Positions 24,996-34,837 of a DNA stretch of 64,000 nucleotides are shown here, one piece after another. The notes beneath the pieces were generated by a model, which saw only the letters and a list, made by a program, of their open reading frames with translations, ran no database searches and had not been told where the DNA came from. Position 1 is the stretch's first letter, and every line of letters begins with the position of its first letter. Source of the DNA: JALEVB01 sp022768265 (GTDB taxonomy: Bacteria; Bacillota_I; Bacilli_A; Erysipelotrichales; Erysipelotrichaceae); NCBI GenBank assembly GCA_034168985.1, contig JAXFJE010000021.1, forward strand, positions 62,001 through 126,000. The letters run 5' to 3'. Made by a program: the position numbers and the translations under genes.

Positions 24996-26123
24996 ATGAA
25001 AAATTTTAGTTTTGAAGTAACACATATTTGTAAACAATCAGGTGCACGATGCGGTATCATCCATACTCCTCATGGAGATGTGGAAACCCCGATCTTCATG
25101 CCTGTAGGTACCTTAGCTACCGTTAAATTCCTATCCCCTGAAGAATTAAAAGCTTTAGGAGCTGGGATCGTTTTATCCAACACTTACCACCTATGGTTAA
25201 GACCGGGAGAAGATATCGTTGATAAAGCTGGTGGGGTCCAAAAATTTATGAACTACGATGGCCCAATGCTAACTGATAGTGGAGGCTTCCAAGTATTCTC
25301 CCTAGCTGATTCCCGAAAGATCCAAGAAGAAGGCGTAACTTTTAAAAGCCACTTAGATGGTTCAACCTTATTTATGTCGCCTGAAGATTCCATTCATATC
25401 CAAAATAAGATCGGGGCAGATATCATCATGTCTTTTGATGAATGCATTCCTTACCCTGCTACATATGAATACGCTAAAGAAAGTACTTTGCGTACCTTAC
25501 GTTGGGCCAAACGAGGCAAGCTAGCTCACAACAATCCAAACCAAGCCCTTTTTGGGATCGTTCAAGGTTCAGAATACGAAGATCTACGAAAGATGTGTGC
25601 TGAAGAATTAGCGGCTATGGATTTCGATGGTTATTCGATCGGTGGAACATCCGTAGGTGAAGATAAGGAAACAATGTATCGAATGGTAGATTACGCGATC
25701 AAATATCTACCCGCTGATAAACCACGTTATTTGATGGGTGTTGGTGCTGTCAATGATCTATTGGAAGGTATTGCACGTAACGTTGATATGTTTGACTGCG
25801 TATTGCCTACAAGGATCGCGCGTCATGGTACCTTGATGACCTCGCATGGTAGGATCAATATCAAAAAAGCTATGTATCGTGAAGATTTCCGCCCTATCGA
25901 TGAAAAATGTGATTGTTATGCTTGTAAAAACTACACTAGAGCATATATCCATCATTTATTCCGTTGTAAGGAAGGTCTAGGCAATCGCTTGATGTCGATC
26001 CATAATATTCGTTTTTTGATCAAACTGATGGAAGATGCTCGTCAAGCAATCAAAGAAGATCGTTACAACGATTTCAAAGAAGAATTTTTACGCAATATGC
26101 AATTTGATGAAAGGGGCTTTTAA
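24996..26123 (+). CDS. tgt: Queuine tRNA-ribosyltransferase
   Basis: 375 residues, the usual size. Catalytic Asp motif LTDSGGFQVFSLAD near 90, DECIPYPA, GTSVGEDKE, MGVGAVNDLLEG, the nucleophile in MFDCVLPTRIARHG and the zinc site CDCYACKNYTRAYIHHL near 305-321. It exchanges guanine 34 for preQ1 in tRNAs for Asp, Asn, His and Tyr. TATAAT at 24975-24980 region is the likely -10. First gene of the queuosine operon; stop overlaps the queA start by one base. Confidence 0.95.
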   Translation: MKNFSFEVTHICKQSGARCGIIHTPHGDVETPIFMPVGTLATVKFLSPEELKALGAGIVLSNTYHLWLRPGEDIVDKAGGVQKFMNYDGPMLTDSGGFQVFSLADSRKIQEEGVTFKSHLDGSTLFMSPEDSIHIQNKIGADIIMSFDECIPYPATYEYAKESTLRTLRWAKRGKLAHNNPNQALFGIVQGSEYEDLRKMCAEELAAMDFDGYSIGGTSVGEDKETMYRMVDYAIKYLPADKPRYLMGVGAVNDLLEGIARNVDMFDCVLPTRIARHGTLMTSHGRINIKKAMYREDFRPIDEKCDCYACKNYTRAYIHHLFRCKEGLGNRLMSIHNIRFLIKLMEDARQAIKEDRYNDFKEEFLRNMQFDERGF

Positions 26124-27154
26124 TGAAAACGTCAGAATTTGATTTCTATCTACCGGAAACTTTAATTGCTCAACATCCTAGTGAAGCTCGCAGCAATTCA
26201 CGCTTGTTAGTCGTTCATAAAAATGAAGGGACATTTGAACACAAACATTTCTATGATATCGTCGATTATTTTAAAGAAGGCGATGTCCTAGTAAGAAATA
26301 ATACGCGCGTCATTCCGGCCCGTTTATACGGCACCAAAGAAATAACCAACGCCCATGTGGAATTATTATTGCTAAAGCAAGAAGCTGATGATGTTTGGGA
26401 ATGCTTGGTTGGTAACGCTAAAGTTGTTAAACTAGGGACCGTTGTTGCTTTTAATGAAGGTGAATTAAAAGCGCAATGTGTTGAAGTAAAAGATAAAGGC
26501 ATCAGACGTATGAAGATGATCTATGATGGCATCTTCATGGAAGTCTTGGAAAAATTAGGCAATGTTCCTTTACCACCATACATCAAAGAAAAACTAGATG
26601 ATCCAAGTCGTTACCAAACGGTCTATGCCAAAGTTGATGGCAGTGCAGCTGCCCCAACAGCTGGTTTGCATTTTACCGAAGAAATCTTTGCACAGCTTAA
26701 ACAAAAAGGTGTAACCATCGTCGATGTTACCTTACATATTGGTCTTGGAACCTTTAAGCCAATGGATACCGAGAATGTTGAAGATCATATCATGCATAGC
26801 GAATACTATGAAATGAGTCAAGAAACCGCAGACATCTTAAATAACGCTAAAGCTAATCATCAAAGGATCATTTCTGTAGGAACGACCAGCACCAGGACCC
26901 TTGAAGCGATCTACAAGCAATATCGTTGTTTTAAAGCTTGTTCAGGTCAAACTGATATCTTCATCTTCCCCGGTTATAAATGGGAAGCTATCGATTGCAT
27001 CATCACAAACTTTCACTTGCCAAAATCTACTTTAATCATGATGATTTCTTCTTTTGCCGGTAAGGATCTAATTTTTAAAGCTTATCACGAAGCTGTAGAA
27101 AAACAATATCGCTTTTTCTCTTTCGGGGATAGCATGTTCATCACTAATGAATAA
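26123..27154 (+). CDS. queA: S-adenosylmethionine:tRNA ribosyltransferase-isomerase
   Basis: 343 residues with family motifs FYLPETLIAQHP near the start, VRNNTRVIPARLYG, SAAAPTAGLHFTEE, HIGLGTFKP and SVGTTSTRTLEA. It transfers ribosyl from SAM to preQ1-modified tRNA, giving epoxyqueuosine. Translationally coupled to tgt (TAATG) and overlapping queH by eight bases. Confidence 0.95.
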   Translation: MKTSEFDFYLPETLIAQHPSEARSNSRLLVVHKNEGTFEHKHFYDIVDYFKEGDVLVRNNTRVIPARLYGTKEITNAHVELLLLKQEADDVWECLVGNAKVVKLGTVVAFNEGELKAQCVEVKDKGIRRMKMIYDGIFMEVLEKLGNVPLPPYIKEKLDDPSRYQTVYAKVDGSAAAPTAGLHFTEEIFAQLKQKGVTIVDVTLHIGLGTFKPMDTENVEDHIMHSEYYEMSQETADILNNAKANHQRIISVGTTSTRTLEAIYKQYRCFKACSGQTDIFIFPGYKWEAIDCIITNFHLPKSTLIMMISSFAGKDLIFKAYHEAVEKQYRFFSFGDSMFITNE

Positions 27155-27773
27155 ATTACATTATTATCAATTATCATTAGAAGAAATTGCCAAGATCAAA
27201 GCTTTACCATATAAACCTAAATTATTATTGCACGCATGCTGTGCGCCATGTTCATGCTTTCCATTAACTTTTTTGCATGAACATTTTCAAATCACGATTT
27301 ACTACAATAACTCCAATATCTATCCACAAACTGAATATCAGATCCGCTTGGAAGAATTAAAAAAATATTTACACGATTACTACCCAGATATCGCTATCAT
27401 CGTTCCAACATATGATCATGATAACTATATCAAAGATCTAGCCCCTTTCGCTCATCTACCGGAAGGACAACAACGCTGCTTTTTATGCTATACCAAACGC
27501 ATGGATGAAGCATACGCCTATGCTAGCCAACATGGCTTTGCCTATTTTACGACCGTCATGAGCGTATCTCGGCAAAAAAATAGCTTAAAATTAAATGAAA
27601 TTGGGGAAGCCTTAAGCAAGAAATATCCTAATGTAAAATATTTTTATTCTGATTTCAAGAAAAAAGATGGCTTCTTGATTGGCAACAATATGGCTAAAGC
27701 CTTAAATATGTATCGTCAAAAATACTGCGGTTGTGAATATTCAATGCCAAAGGAGGAAAACGATCATGAATGA
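27147..27773 (+). CDS. queH: Epoxyqueuosine reductase QueH
   Basis: 208 residues. LLHACCAPCSCFPL near residue 27-40 and GQQRCFLCYTKRMDEAY near 110 are the paired Cys motifs that bind Fe-S and metal in QueH, the oxygen-sensitive replacement for QueG common in anaerobes. It removes the epoxide oxygen to give queuosine. C-terminal YCGCEYS also fits. So the last three steps of the pathway are in one operon; queC/D/E/F are not in this window. Confidence 0.93.
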   Translation: MNKLHYYQLSLEEIAKIKALPYKPKLLLHACCAPCSCFPLTFLHEHFQITIYYNNSNIYPQTEYQIRLEELKKYLHDYYPDIAIIVPTYDHDNYIKDLAPFAHLPEGQQRCFLCYTKRMDEAYAYASQHGFAYFTTVMSVSRQKNSLKLNEIGEALSKKYPNVKYFYSDFKKKDGFLIGNNMAKALNMYRQKYCGCEYSMPKEENDHE

Positions 27774-29112
27774 TGATTTAACTAAAGAAGAACTAAAAGA
27801 CTTGCTGATCAACGCAACAGATGAAGCATTCCAAGATATCATCGAATATGCCCATCCGGTAGATATCCTAGAAGCTATCCATCAGTTAGATGAAGATAAA
27901 GCAAAAGAGATCTTAAATCGTTTTCCTGATGAGATCTTAGGGCGTTTGATGGAAGAAGAAGAGGACGAAGATCGTTACGAATTTTTAAAACAATTCTCCA
28001 AAGACCGTCAAAAAGAGATCTTAGAAGAAATGAGTACCGACGAAATCGTAGACTTCGTCTCGACATTGACCGACGAACAAGAACAAGAGGTACTATCTCA
28101 CTTAAACACTGAAGATCTACACGATGTCCAAGAATTGATGCAGTATGAACCAGATACTGCTGGTGGTATCATGACCACCGAATTCATCTCGATTCGTGAA
28201 AATAAAACGATCTTAAGAACTTTAGAATACTTACAAGAAAATGGTAATGACGCTGAGATGGCCTTCTATCTATATGTCATCGATAAGCAAAATCATTTAA
28301 AAGGCGTGGTCTCGGTCCGGGATATCATTACGAATAAATTTGATGTAACGATCGCTGAATTGACCAATCCCAATGTCATTAGCTTAAATGTTCATGATGA
28401 CCAAGAAGAAATTGCCAAGATCTTCGATAAATATGATTACATCATGTTACCGGTCGTTGATGATGACAATGTCATCAAAGGTATCATCACGATCGATGAT
28501 GTCATTGATATCATCAAAGAAGAAACCACCGAAGATATGCACTTACTAGCTGGGGTTGATAGTGACGAAAAAATTGATGGTTCATTGCTTGATTCGGTCA
28601 AATCACGCTTACCTTGGTTATGTATCAATTTGATCACCTGCATCTTAGCTGCTTCTGTCGTTGACTCTTATTCAGCAACTATTTCGACGATCGTTGCCTT
28701 GGCAGCCATCAATCCGATCATTGCAGGAATGGGCGGTAATGCTGGAGCACAATCAATGACCGTGGTCGTTCGTGCTATTGCCTTGAATGAACTGACGGGT
28801 GAAAATGCCCAAAAAGTCTTTTTCAAAGAATTAGGAACTGGTATCATCTGTGGTCTAAGCATTGGCTTGATCGTTGGTATCGGCTGTTATTTTGTCTATG
28901 GCAATGGTTATCTTGGTTTTGTAACAGCCTTAAGCATGTTATTTAACTTGATCATCGCTACCTGCGTTGGTTATCTAGTTCCTGTCATCTTAACCAAATT
29001 AAAGATCGACCCTGCTTTAGCAAGTTCGATCTTCGTTACGACCTTCACCGATTGTTTTGGTTTTTTCATCTTCCTATCATTGGCAACCTTATTATTACCT
29101 TATATCATATAA
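27766..29112 (+). CDS. mgtE: Magnesium transporter MgtE
   Basis: 448 residues from the ATG at 27766, eight bases after AAAGGAGG; an upstream in-frame start would lie deep inside queH. Order: acidic superhelical N domain (about 1-120, MEEEEDEDRYEFLKQF), tandem CBS domains (about 125-250, MTTEFISIRENKTILRTL and DYIMLPVVDDDN), plug helix and five membrane helices (from about 275; GGNAGAQSMTVVVRAIAL carries the pore motif). Acidic N/CBS domains sense cytoplasmic Mg2+. Overlaps queH by eight bases. No Mg riboswitch is visible. Confidence 0.93.
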   Translation: MNDDLTKEELKDLLINATDEAFQDIIEYAHPVDILEAIHQLDEDKAKEILNRFPDEILGRLMEEEEDEDRYEFLKQFSKDRQKEILEEMSTDEIVDFVSTLTDEQEQEVLSHLNTEDLHDVQELMQYEPDTAGGIMTTEFISIRENKTILRTLEYLQENGNDAEMAFYLYVIDKQNHLKGVVSVRDIITNKFDVTIAELTNPNVISLNVHDDQEEIAKIFDKYDYIMLPVVDDDNVIKGIITIDDVIDIIKEETTEDMHLLAGVDSDEKIDGSLLDSVKSRLPWLCINLITCILAASVVDSYSATISTIVALAAINPIIAGMGGNAGAQSMTVVVRAIALNELTGENAQKVFFKELGTGIICGLSIGLIVGIGCYFVYGNGYLGFVTALSMLFNLIIATCVGYLVPVILTKLKIDPALASSIFVTTFTDCFGFFIFLSLATLLLPYII

Positions 29113-29140
29113 AAACGTCCAGTTATACTGGACGTTTTAC
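29112..29140 (+). terminator. Terminator between mgtE and the convergent histidine kinase
   Basis: Perfect 11-bp stem AAAACGTCCAG / CTGGACGTTTT with TTATA loop; serves both directions. Confidence 0.9.
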
Positions 29141-30564
29141 TTTTTAGCCTTTTCAGCCTTGCTTTTTTTCTTAGATGGTATTTGTTTGATCGTAGCTTCG
29201 CCAATGACATCCATATCTTTGATCTTGGCGCGTTTAGTTAAGCTTACGATCCTAAAACATACCCCATTGGTCAAATTCTCTGCACTTACGCGATAACCAT
29301 ATGTACTAGTAACTCGTTGAACGATCGATAATCCTAAGCCAAATTTACCATCCGTGCCTTTTTCATAAGGCTTAAACAATTTATCCAAACGATCTTTTTC
29401 AATTGCTTTGCCATCATTGATGACCGTTAGTTCATCATCAGCTAAGCTAATTTCGACATAGCTTTTAGCATAACGTAAAGAATTATCGATCAGATTCTCT
29501 ACGACGATACGCCAAGGTTCTTCATCACCATGGAAATAAGTTTCTTTAAGATTGATGCGTAACTCAATTTCCGGTTTAACGACCTTAAGGGAAATGATCA
29601 CCTTTTCAATGACGCTTTTCATATTTAAGTTTTGACCAACTTCACCATTATCTACTAAATAACCCATCTTATTTAAAACGATAAGCTGATAAACCTTCTT
29701 TTCTAAACGATTAGCATTTTCAATGATGACATCTACGCTTTTTTCCAAGGTATCATATGGATAGATACCATCTTTGATACTTTCACTATATGATTTGATC
29801 GTAGCGATTGGTGTTTTTAGATCGTGAGAAATATTTTGGATCATCTCTTCTTTGATCAAATTTTCTTTATCTAATTGTTCTTTCATTTCGATCAATGCAT
29901 TAGCAACATCCCCGATCTCATCTTTACGATTGATATTTAAGGTCGCTTTTTCATCATTTTTAATATAATTGATATAATTACGGATCTGATTTAAAGGATG
30001 GATCAAGCCACTTACCCACAACATCAAAGCTGTAAAGGAGAAAAAGATAACCATCATATTGACATTGATAAAGGTGTTAACAATAGCGTTACGAAATTCT
30101 AATTTATAAGAATTGCTCATGACTGAAGCTAATACCCCTTCATCATTATTCAAACGTACGATAGAATATAGGATATTGTTATGATTTTTGTTCTCATAGA
30201 CAAAATCTGAAGGAATATCCGTAGCTTCATCTAGATGTTTATTGATATCTTTGATCAATTCATCATCAACGCTGGTCGTATTGATCAAATAACCAGTTTC
30301 CGGACTTTTTTCATAAAAAACGATGTGATAGATATTACTATCCGCAATCTGATCATATTCGGCAAAACCATTCTCTAAATAAAAATTCATATTATTTTGG
30401 GAACGGTGCAACGATTTGTACATTTCGGTCTCAACGAAGGTATCAACGCTATTATTTAAGAAGACAAAGAAAAATAGCGCTAATGAAACAGTAATAATAA
30501 AGATGATCGCTATCAACTGTTGGGTTAGTGATAGCTCTTTGATCCATAATCTAAATCTTTTCAT
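29137..30564 (-). CDS. Sensor histidine kinase
   Basis: 475 residues: helix about 15-35, extracellular sensor about 36-155 with no known fold, second helix about 160-185, HAMP (about 185-235, LIHPLNQIRNYINYIKN), HisKA with ISHDLKTPIATIKSYSES near 250 and HATPase_c with IVVENLIDNSLRYAKSY, then FGLGLSIVQRV. All boxes needed for activity are present. A Lys-rich tail (SKKKSKAEKAKK) ends the protein. Start overlaps the response regulator stop by one base. Signal unknown. Confidence 0.9.
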   Translation of the reverse strand: MKRFRLWIKELSLTQQLIAIIFIITVSLALFFFVFLNNSVDTFVETEMYKSLHRSQNNMNFYLENGFAEYDQIADSNIYHIVFYEKSPETGYLINTTSVDDELIKDINKHLDEATDIPSDFVYENKNHNNILYSIVRLNNDEGVLASVMSNSYKLEFRNAIVNTFINVNMMVIFFSFTALMLWVSGLIHPLNQIRNYINYIKNDEKATLNINRKDEIGDVANALIEMKEQLDKENLIKEEMIQNISHDLKTPIATIKSYSESIKDGIYPYDTLEKSVDVIIENANRLEKKVYQLIVLNKMGYLVDNGEVGQNLNMKSVIEKVIISLKVVKPEIELRINLKETYFHGDEEPWRIVVENLIDNSLRYAKSYVEISLADDELTVINDGKAIEKDRLDKLFKPYEKGTDGKFGLGLSIVQRVTSTYGYRVSAENLTNGVCFRIVSLTKRAKIKDMDVIGEATIKQIPSKKKSKAEKAKK

Positions 30565-31223
30565 TAGCCTAGCCTATAACCAAATCCATAGATCGTATGA
30601 ATGCTTAAATTAGGCATTTTCTTTCTTAGACGGCGCAAAGTATCATCAACCACGCGATCACTACCAAAATAATTCGTATCCCAAACCTGTTCTAGGATCT
30701 GCTCACGCAAAAAGGCCGTTCCTCGATTTTTGACAAACAACATCAATAGATCAAATTCTTTGGTCGTTAGCTCGACATTGGTTCCTTTATCATAAACCAT
30801 TCTTTGACTTTCATCGATTTCATAACCATCAACGATGGTTCGTGAATTATCATTACGATAAGTTCTTTGAATGATCTTATTGACCCTTAAGACCAATTCT
30901 TTGGTAGAAAATGGCTTGGTGATATAATCGTCTGAACCTTTTTCCAAACCAATGATACGATCAAACTCTTTATCTCGAGCACTCATAAAGATAACAGGGA
31001 CATCTGGTGAATGCTTCTTGATTTCTTCGATTAGATCAAAACCACTTTTATCATCCAGCATGATATCAAGGATCCACAAATGGATATCATCATCATTCGT
31101 ATGGATCTGCGCTTCATCATATGTTAGATATGAACGCACTTCATATCCTTCATTTTCCAAATAACGTTTTACTAATTCATTTAGATCTTTTTCATCTTCA
31201 ACTACACATATTACTTTTTTCAT
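30564..31223 (-). CDS. OmpR-family response regulator
   Basis: 219 residues. Receiver domain with the acidic pair in VVEDEKDL, phospho-acceptor Asp in WILDIMLDD near 53 and Lys in ITKPFSTKEL near 101. C-terminal winged helix with LTTKEFDLLMLFVKNRG and the recognition region FGSDRVVDDTLRRLRKKM. Regulates unknown targets together with the kinase. SD AGGAATG ahead of the ATG. Confidence 0.92.
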   Translation of the reverse strand: MKKVICVVEDEKDLNELVKRYLENEGYEVRSYLTYDEAQIHTNDDDIHLWILDIMLDDKSGFDLIEEIKKHSPDVPVIFMSARDKEFDRIIGLEKGSDDYITKPFSTKELVLRVNKIIQRTYRNDNSRTIVDGYEIDESQRMVYDKGTNVELTTKEFDLLMLFVKNRGTAFLREQILEQVWDTNYFGSDRVVDDTLRRLRKKMPNLSIHTIYGFGYRLG

Positions 31224-31324
31224 GACACATTCCTCTTTATAGTTATTTTAGCATTTACACTCAAAAATTGAAAGGCTTGGCACATAATTGAGCTATTACA
31301 CCTACCTTAAAACGTCTAAAAAGA

Positions 31325-31344
31325 TGAACTAAAAAATTAGTTCA
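31325..31344 (-). terminator. Terminator overlapping the glycerate kinase stop codon
   Basis: Stem TGAACTAA / TTAGTTCA with a 4-base loop, then TCTTTTTAG on the minus strand; the TAA stop lies inside the stem. Confidence 0.75.
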
Positions 31345-32587
31345 CCTTAGGTTCATCGATCAATAATACCGCAAAATCGTTGACATTTGTGCCGGTTGGT
31401 CCTAGTTTGATCAAACCAGCGCATCGTGCTAGGGCATTATAAGCATCATTATCAGCTAGCATTTGCTCTACGTTGATATTATTTGCTAATAGCTTGGCAT
31501 AACTATCTCCATCAACATAACCTCCGGCCGCATCAGTAGGCCCATCCGTACCATCTGATCCTATGCAAAAAAATGCCACATTATCTAAACCAGCTATTTT
31601 ACTAGCTGCGCTTAAGGCCATTTCTTGGTTTCGTCCACCTTTACCTTTTCCTTTAACATAGACAATGCTTTCTCCAGCAATGATATAGGCTCTTTTGGCT
31701 GGTTGTAAGTGCTGATATCTCGCGATATTGGCCATCATTTGTCCAATGCTTTTAGCTTCCCCATCTATACAATCACTTAAGATCATACTGTAATATCCTA
31801 AATTTTCTGTCGCTTTTTTGGCTGCTTGGGCTAAACTAGCGACACCATTACCAATTACGATCTCGCTATTATCCAAATCATTCACTGCCGCCATTTTTAA
31901 ACAAGCTAGTGCTTCTTGAGAAATTGCTAATTGATATTTAGCTACGATATCCAAAGCTTCTTGACTAGTTGTATGGTCATTGGCACTAGGCCCTGAGGCA
32001 ATCATATCAATTGGATCGTGCAAGATATCGCTTAAGATGATGGTATAAACCTTTGCTGGTGCACAATGCCTTGCAAATTTTCCCCCTTTGACTTGGGAAA
32101 GTCTTTTACGGATCGTGTTGATTTCTTCGATGCTAGCGCCACAGCGTAATAGTTGTTCATTGATAGCTTGTAATTGCGCCAAGGGAATGAGCGGTATTTC
32201 AAATAGTGCCGATCCTCCACCCGATAACAAGAAAACAACTAAATCATCTTTACTAAGGTTGTTGGTCATTTCCCATACGGCCTTACTTGCTTTACAGCTA
32301 TTATCATCAACGATAGGATGTCCGGCCTCAAAACAACGCAATTTAGCGATTGGCTGCTTGCTATGACCATATTTGGTGATGATGATACCATCATTGATCT
32401 GTTCACCAATTTGTTCTTGCGCTGCCAAGGCCATCTGATATGCCGCTTTACCAATAGCTACAAGATAAATCTTTCCTTTACATGTTGGCAGCTTATTTAA
32501 ATACTTTTTGACCGTTTCATCAGGCAAAACTGCCGCTATCGTCTTAGCAATTATTATTTGGGCATCATGATATAACTTTTCATTCAT
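31337..32587 (-). CDS. Glycerate 2-kinase, MOFRL/DUF4147 type
   Basis: 416 residues. N-terminal DUF4147 domain with IYLVAIGKAAYQMA, VFLLSGGGSALFE (phosphate loop) and ILSDILHDPIDMIASGPS; C-terminal MOFRL domain with GRNQEMALSAASKI and IGSDGTDGPTDAAGGYVDG. It phosphorylates D-glycerate, probably to 2-phosphoglycerate, linking it to lower glycolysis. Starts on the last base of the hydrolase gene (one-base overlap), so the two are coupled. Confidence 0.9.
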   Translation of the reverse strand: MNEKLYHDAQIIIAKTIAAVLPDETVKKYLNKLPTCKGKIYLVAIGKAAYQMALAAQEQIGEQINDGIIITKYGHSKQPIAKLRCFEAGHPIVDDNSCKASKAVWEMTNNLSKDDLVVFLLSGGGSALFEIPLIPLAQLQAINEQLLRCGASIEEINTIRKRLSQVKGGKFARHCAPAKVYTIILSDILHDPIDMIASGPSANDHTTSQEALDIVAKYQLAISQEALACLKMAAVNDLDNSEIVIGNGVASLAQAAKKATENLGYYSMILSDCIDGEAKSIGQMMANIARYQHLQPAKRAYIIAGESIVYVKGKGKGGRNQEMALSAASKIAGLDNVAFFCIGSDGTDGPTDAAGGYVDGDSYAKLLANNINVEQMLADNDAYNALARCAGLIKLGPTGTNVNDFAVLLIDEPKVN

Positions 32588-33399
32588 CAGTGGTTCAACA
32601 CGAAGTTTTTAACTACTTCATTAAATTTATCTGGTTCTTCCCAGAAAAGCATATGGCCAGAATCTTCAAAGAATTCAATTTTAGCACCAGGAATATTCTC
32701 TTGTACCCAAGCACTGCCTCGCCAATCAAAGACATTGCTATGACGAGCAACACATACCAAAGTTGGTAATTTGATCGTCGGAATAAAATCACGCCAATCT
32801 AAATTCGTATGATCGCGCATGATATCAATTCTTATTTGTGGTGGACATTTAGAGATCTCATCAGCAATAAAGGTAACTTCATCCGCACTAGGCTCATGAT
32901 GTAAGCAAGCATAAGCTAGACCTTTAGCAGCTTCATATGGAGCATATTTAATGTCATAGCAGGTTCGAATATACATTTCCATGTCATAACAGCCTTTTTG
33001 TCCCCACTGCCAATCTGGTCCAGTATATTGAGCGGGTGATTGATCAACACAAACCAAACCACTAATGCGATGATGACCAAATAATTCGATATAGCTCCAT
33101 AAAATAGAAGCCCCCATTGACCAACCTAACACCGTAACATCTTCCACATCAAGGTGATCCAACAAGTTTTTAACGTCCATGGCATATCGTGCAATACGAT
33201 GTCCATGCATGACCTTGCTAGATTCCCCATGGCCGCGCATATCCATCGCGATGACCATACAACTTTTAGCTAATTCATCGCTATTTTTTTGCCAAAACTT
33301 AGTGGTACAAGTCCAACCCGGCAACAAAAATAATGGTCTGCCTTCCCCCTTCACTTCATAATACAATTCAACATTATCATTAGTTTTAAATATAGCCAT
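32587..33399 (-). CDS. Alpha/beta hydrolase
   Basis: 270 residues of the alpha/beta hydrolase fold: oxyanion region LFLLPGWTCTTKFW, VIAMDMRGHGESS, nucleophile elbow VLGWSMGASILW (Ser near 94), late Asp near SNVFDWRGSAW and His in FFEDSGHMLFWEEP. No signal peptide. Esterase or lactonase activity is likely; a lactone hydrolase feeding the next-door glycerate kinase would make sense but is only inference. Confidence 0.85.
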   Translation of the reverse strand: MAIFKTNDNVELYYEVKGEGRPLFLLPGWTCTTKFWQKNSDELAKSCMVIAMDMRGHGESSKVMHGHRIARYAMDVKNLLDHLDVEDVTVLGWSMGASILWSYIELFGHHRISGLVCVDQSPAQYTGPDWQWGQKGCYDMEMYIRTCYDIKYAPYEAAKGLAYACLHHEPSADEVTFIADEISKCPPQIRIDIMRDHTNLDWRDFIPTIKLPTLVCVARHSNVFDWRGSAWVQENIPGAKIEFFEDSGHMLFWEEPDKFNEVVKNFVLNH

Positions 33400-33485
33400 T
33401 CATCTACACCTCCAATACTATATCTATTAGATATAGTATAACACTAATCATATGAATTATTGCTACCCACTTATAACAAAAAAGA

Positions 33486-33500
33486 GTCCTATTATAGGAC
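33486..33500 (-). terminator. Terminator overlapping the glmM stop codon
   Basis: Stem GTCCTA / TAGGAC with the TAA stop forming the 3-base loop; CTCTTTTTTG follows on the minus strand. Confidence 0.8.
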
Positions 33501-34835
33501 CCCATTATATTTAGCCTTGATAAAATCAATGACCTTATATACTTTTTCATGACAAATTTCATCGGTTTCAGCTTCAACCATGACCCTTACCAATGGCTCA
33601 GTACCACTAGTTCTAACCAAGATTCGCCCATTGTTTGCTAATTCTTGTTCAACTTCTTTAACTAAAGCCAAAACTTCTTCATCAGCCATAACTGCATTTT
33701 TATCATCAACATGGATATTTACCAATAGTTGTGGATAGATCTTTAGACCTTCACATAGCTCATTGATACCTTTTTGGCTATCACACATTACTTTCAAAAG
33801 GTTTAAAGCTGTTTGCAAGCCATCACCCGTTGTCAAATGTTTAGAGAAGATGATATGACCTGATTGTTCTCCCCCAACGATGTAGTTTTCTTGGCTCATT
33901 TTTTCGTAGACATATTTATCACCAACTTGGGTTGATACATTATTGATGCCACATTTTTCAAAAGCTTTGAATAGACCTAAATTAGCCATTACCGTCGTTA
34001 CCACGGTATTATTTACCAATTCACCCTTCGCTTTTAAATAATTACCACAAATATACAAGATATGATCCCCATTGACCAAATTACCATCACGATCAACCGC
34101 AATCAAACGATCGGCATCACCATCAAACGCCAAACCTAGATCATAGTGATTTTCTTTCATCAAGGCTTGCAATTTTTCAGGATGCGTAGAACCACAACCA
34201 TTATTGATATTGATTCCATCAGGTTCATCATTGATCACAACCAAGTTAGCTTTTAAGGCTGTCAAACATTTTTTCGCTGTTTGATAGCTTGCCCCATTAG
34301 CACAATCGATCGCAATCGTATATTTGCTTAGATCCATGGCGTATTCTTTACATAACCAGTTAACATAATCATTTAATGTTTCCTTGACATCATAAACTTT
34401 ACCGATCTTATCGCCAGTGGCCAATTCGATCTGTGATTTACCGTCAATATAATCTTCGATCAAATCTTCGATATCATTCGCGATCTTGACCCCATTATGG
34501 GCAAAGACCTTGATTCCATTATCATAATAAGGATTATGACTTGCTGAGATCATCGCTCCCGCATCATAATCTTCATTTTTAACGATATACGCTACGCTTG
34601 GTGTTGGACAATAACCTAATAGATAAGCGTTACAGCCACTACTAGAAATACCTGCTGCCAAAGCTGCTTCAAACATATCGCTTGATAAGCGGGTATCTTT
34701 CCCGATCAAGATCTTACCAATACCATTTTTAGCATAATAATAACCTAAATATTGGCCAACTTTAAAAGCGCGATTAACATCTAAGCTAACATTAGCCTTA
34801 CCTCTAATTCCATCCGTTCCAAAATATCTTCCCAT
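33492..34835 (-). CDS. glmM: Phosphoglucosamine mutase
   Basis: 447 residues, normal length. FGTDGIRGKANV at the N-terminus, phosphoserine loop GAMISASHNPYYDNG (active Ser near 100), metal loop AFDGDADRLIAVD near 240 and sugar-phosphate loop RTSGTEPLVRVMVEA near 410. It converts glucosamine 6-phosphate to the 1-phosphate for UDP-GlcNAc. In Bacillota GlmM is physically and genetically tied to CdaA/CdaR, and c-di-AMP synthesis is inhibited by GlmM. Two bases after cdaR. Confidence 0.95.
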   Translation of the reverse strand: MGRYFGTDGIRGKANVSLDVNRAFKVGQYLGYYYAKNGIGKILIGKDTRLSSDMFEAALAAGISSSGCNAYLLGYCPTPSVAYIVKNEDYDAGAMISASHNPYYDNGIKVFAHNGVKIANDIEDLIEDYIDGKSQIELATGDKIGKVYDVKETLNDYVNWLCKEYAMDLSKYTIAIDCANGASYQTAKKCLTALKANLVVINDEPDGININNGCGSTHPEKLQALMKENHYDLGLAFDGDADRLIAVDRDGNLVNGDHILYICGNYLKAKGELVNNTVVTTVMANLGLFKAFEKCGINNVSTQVGDKYVYEKMSQENYIVGGEQSGHIIFSKHLTTGDGLQTALNLLKVMCDSQKGINELCEGLKIYPQLLVNIHVDDKNAVMADEEVLALVKEVEQELANNGRILVRTSGTEPLVRVMVEAETDEICHEKVYKVIDFIKAKYNGVL

Positions 34836-34837
34836 AA

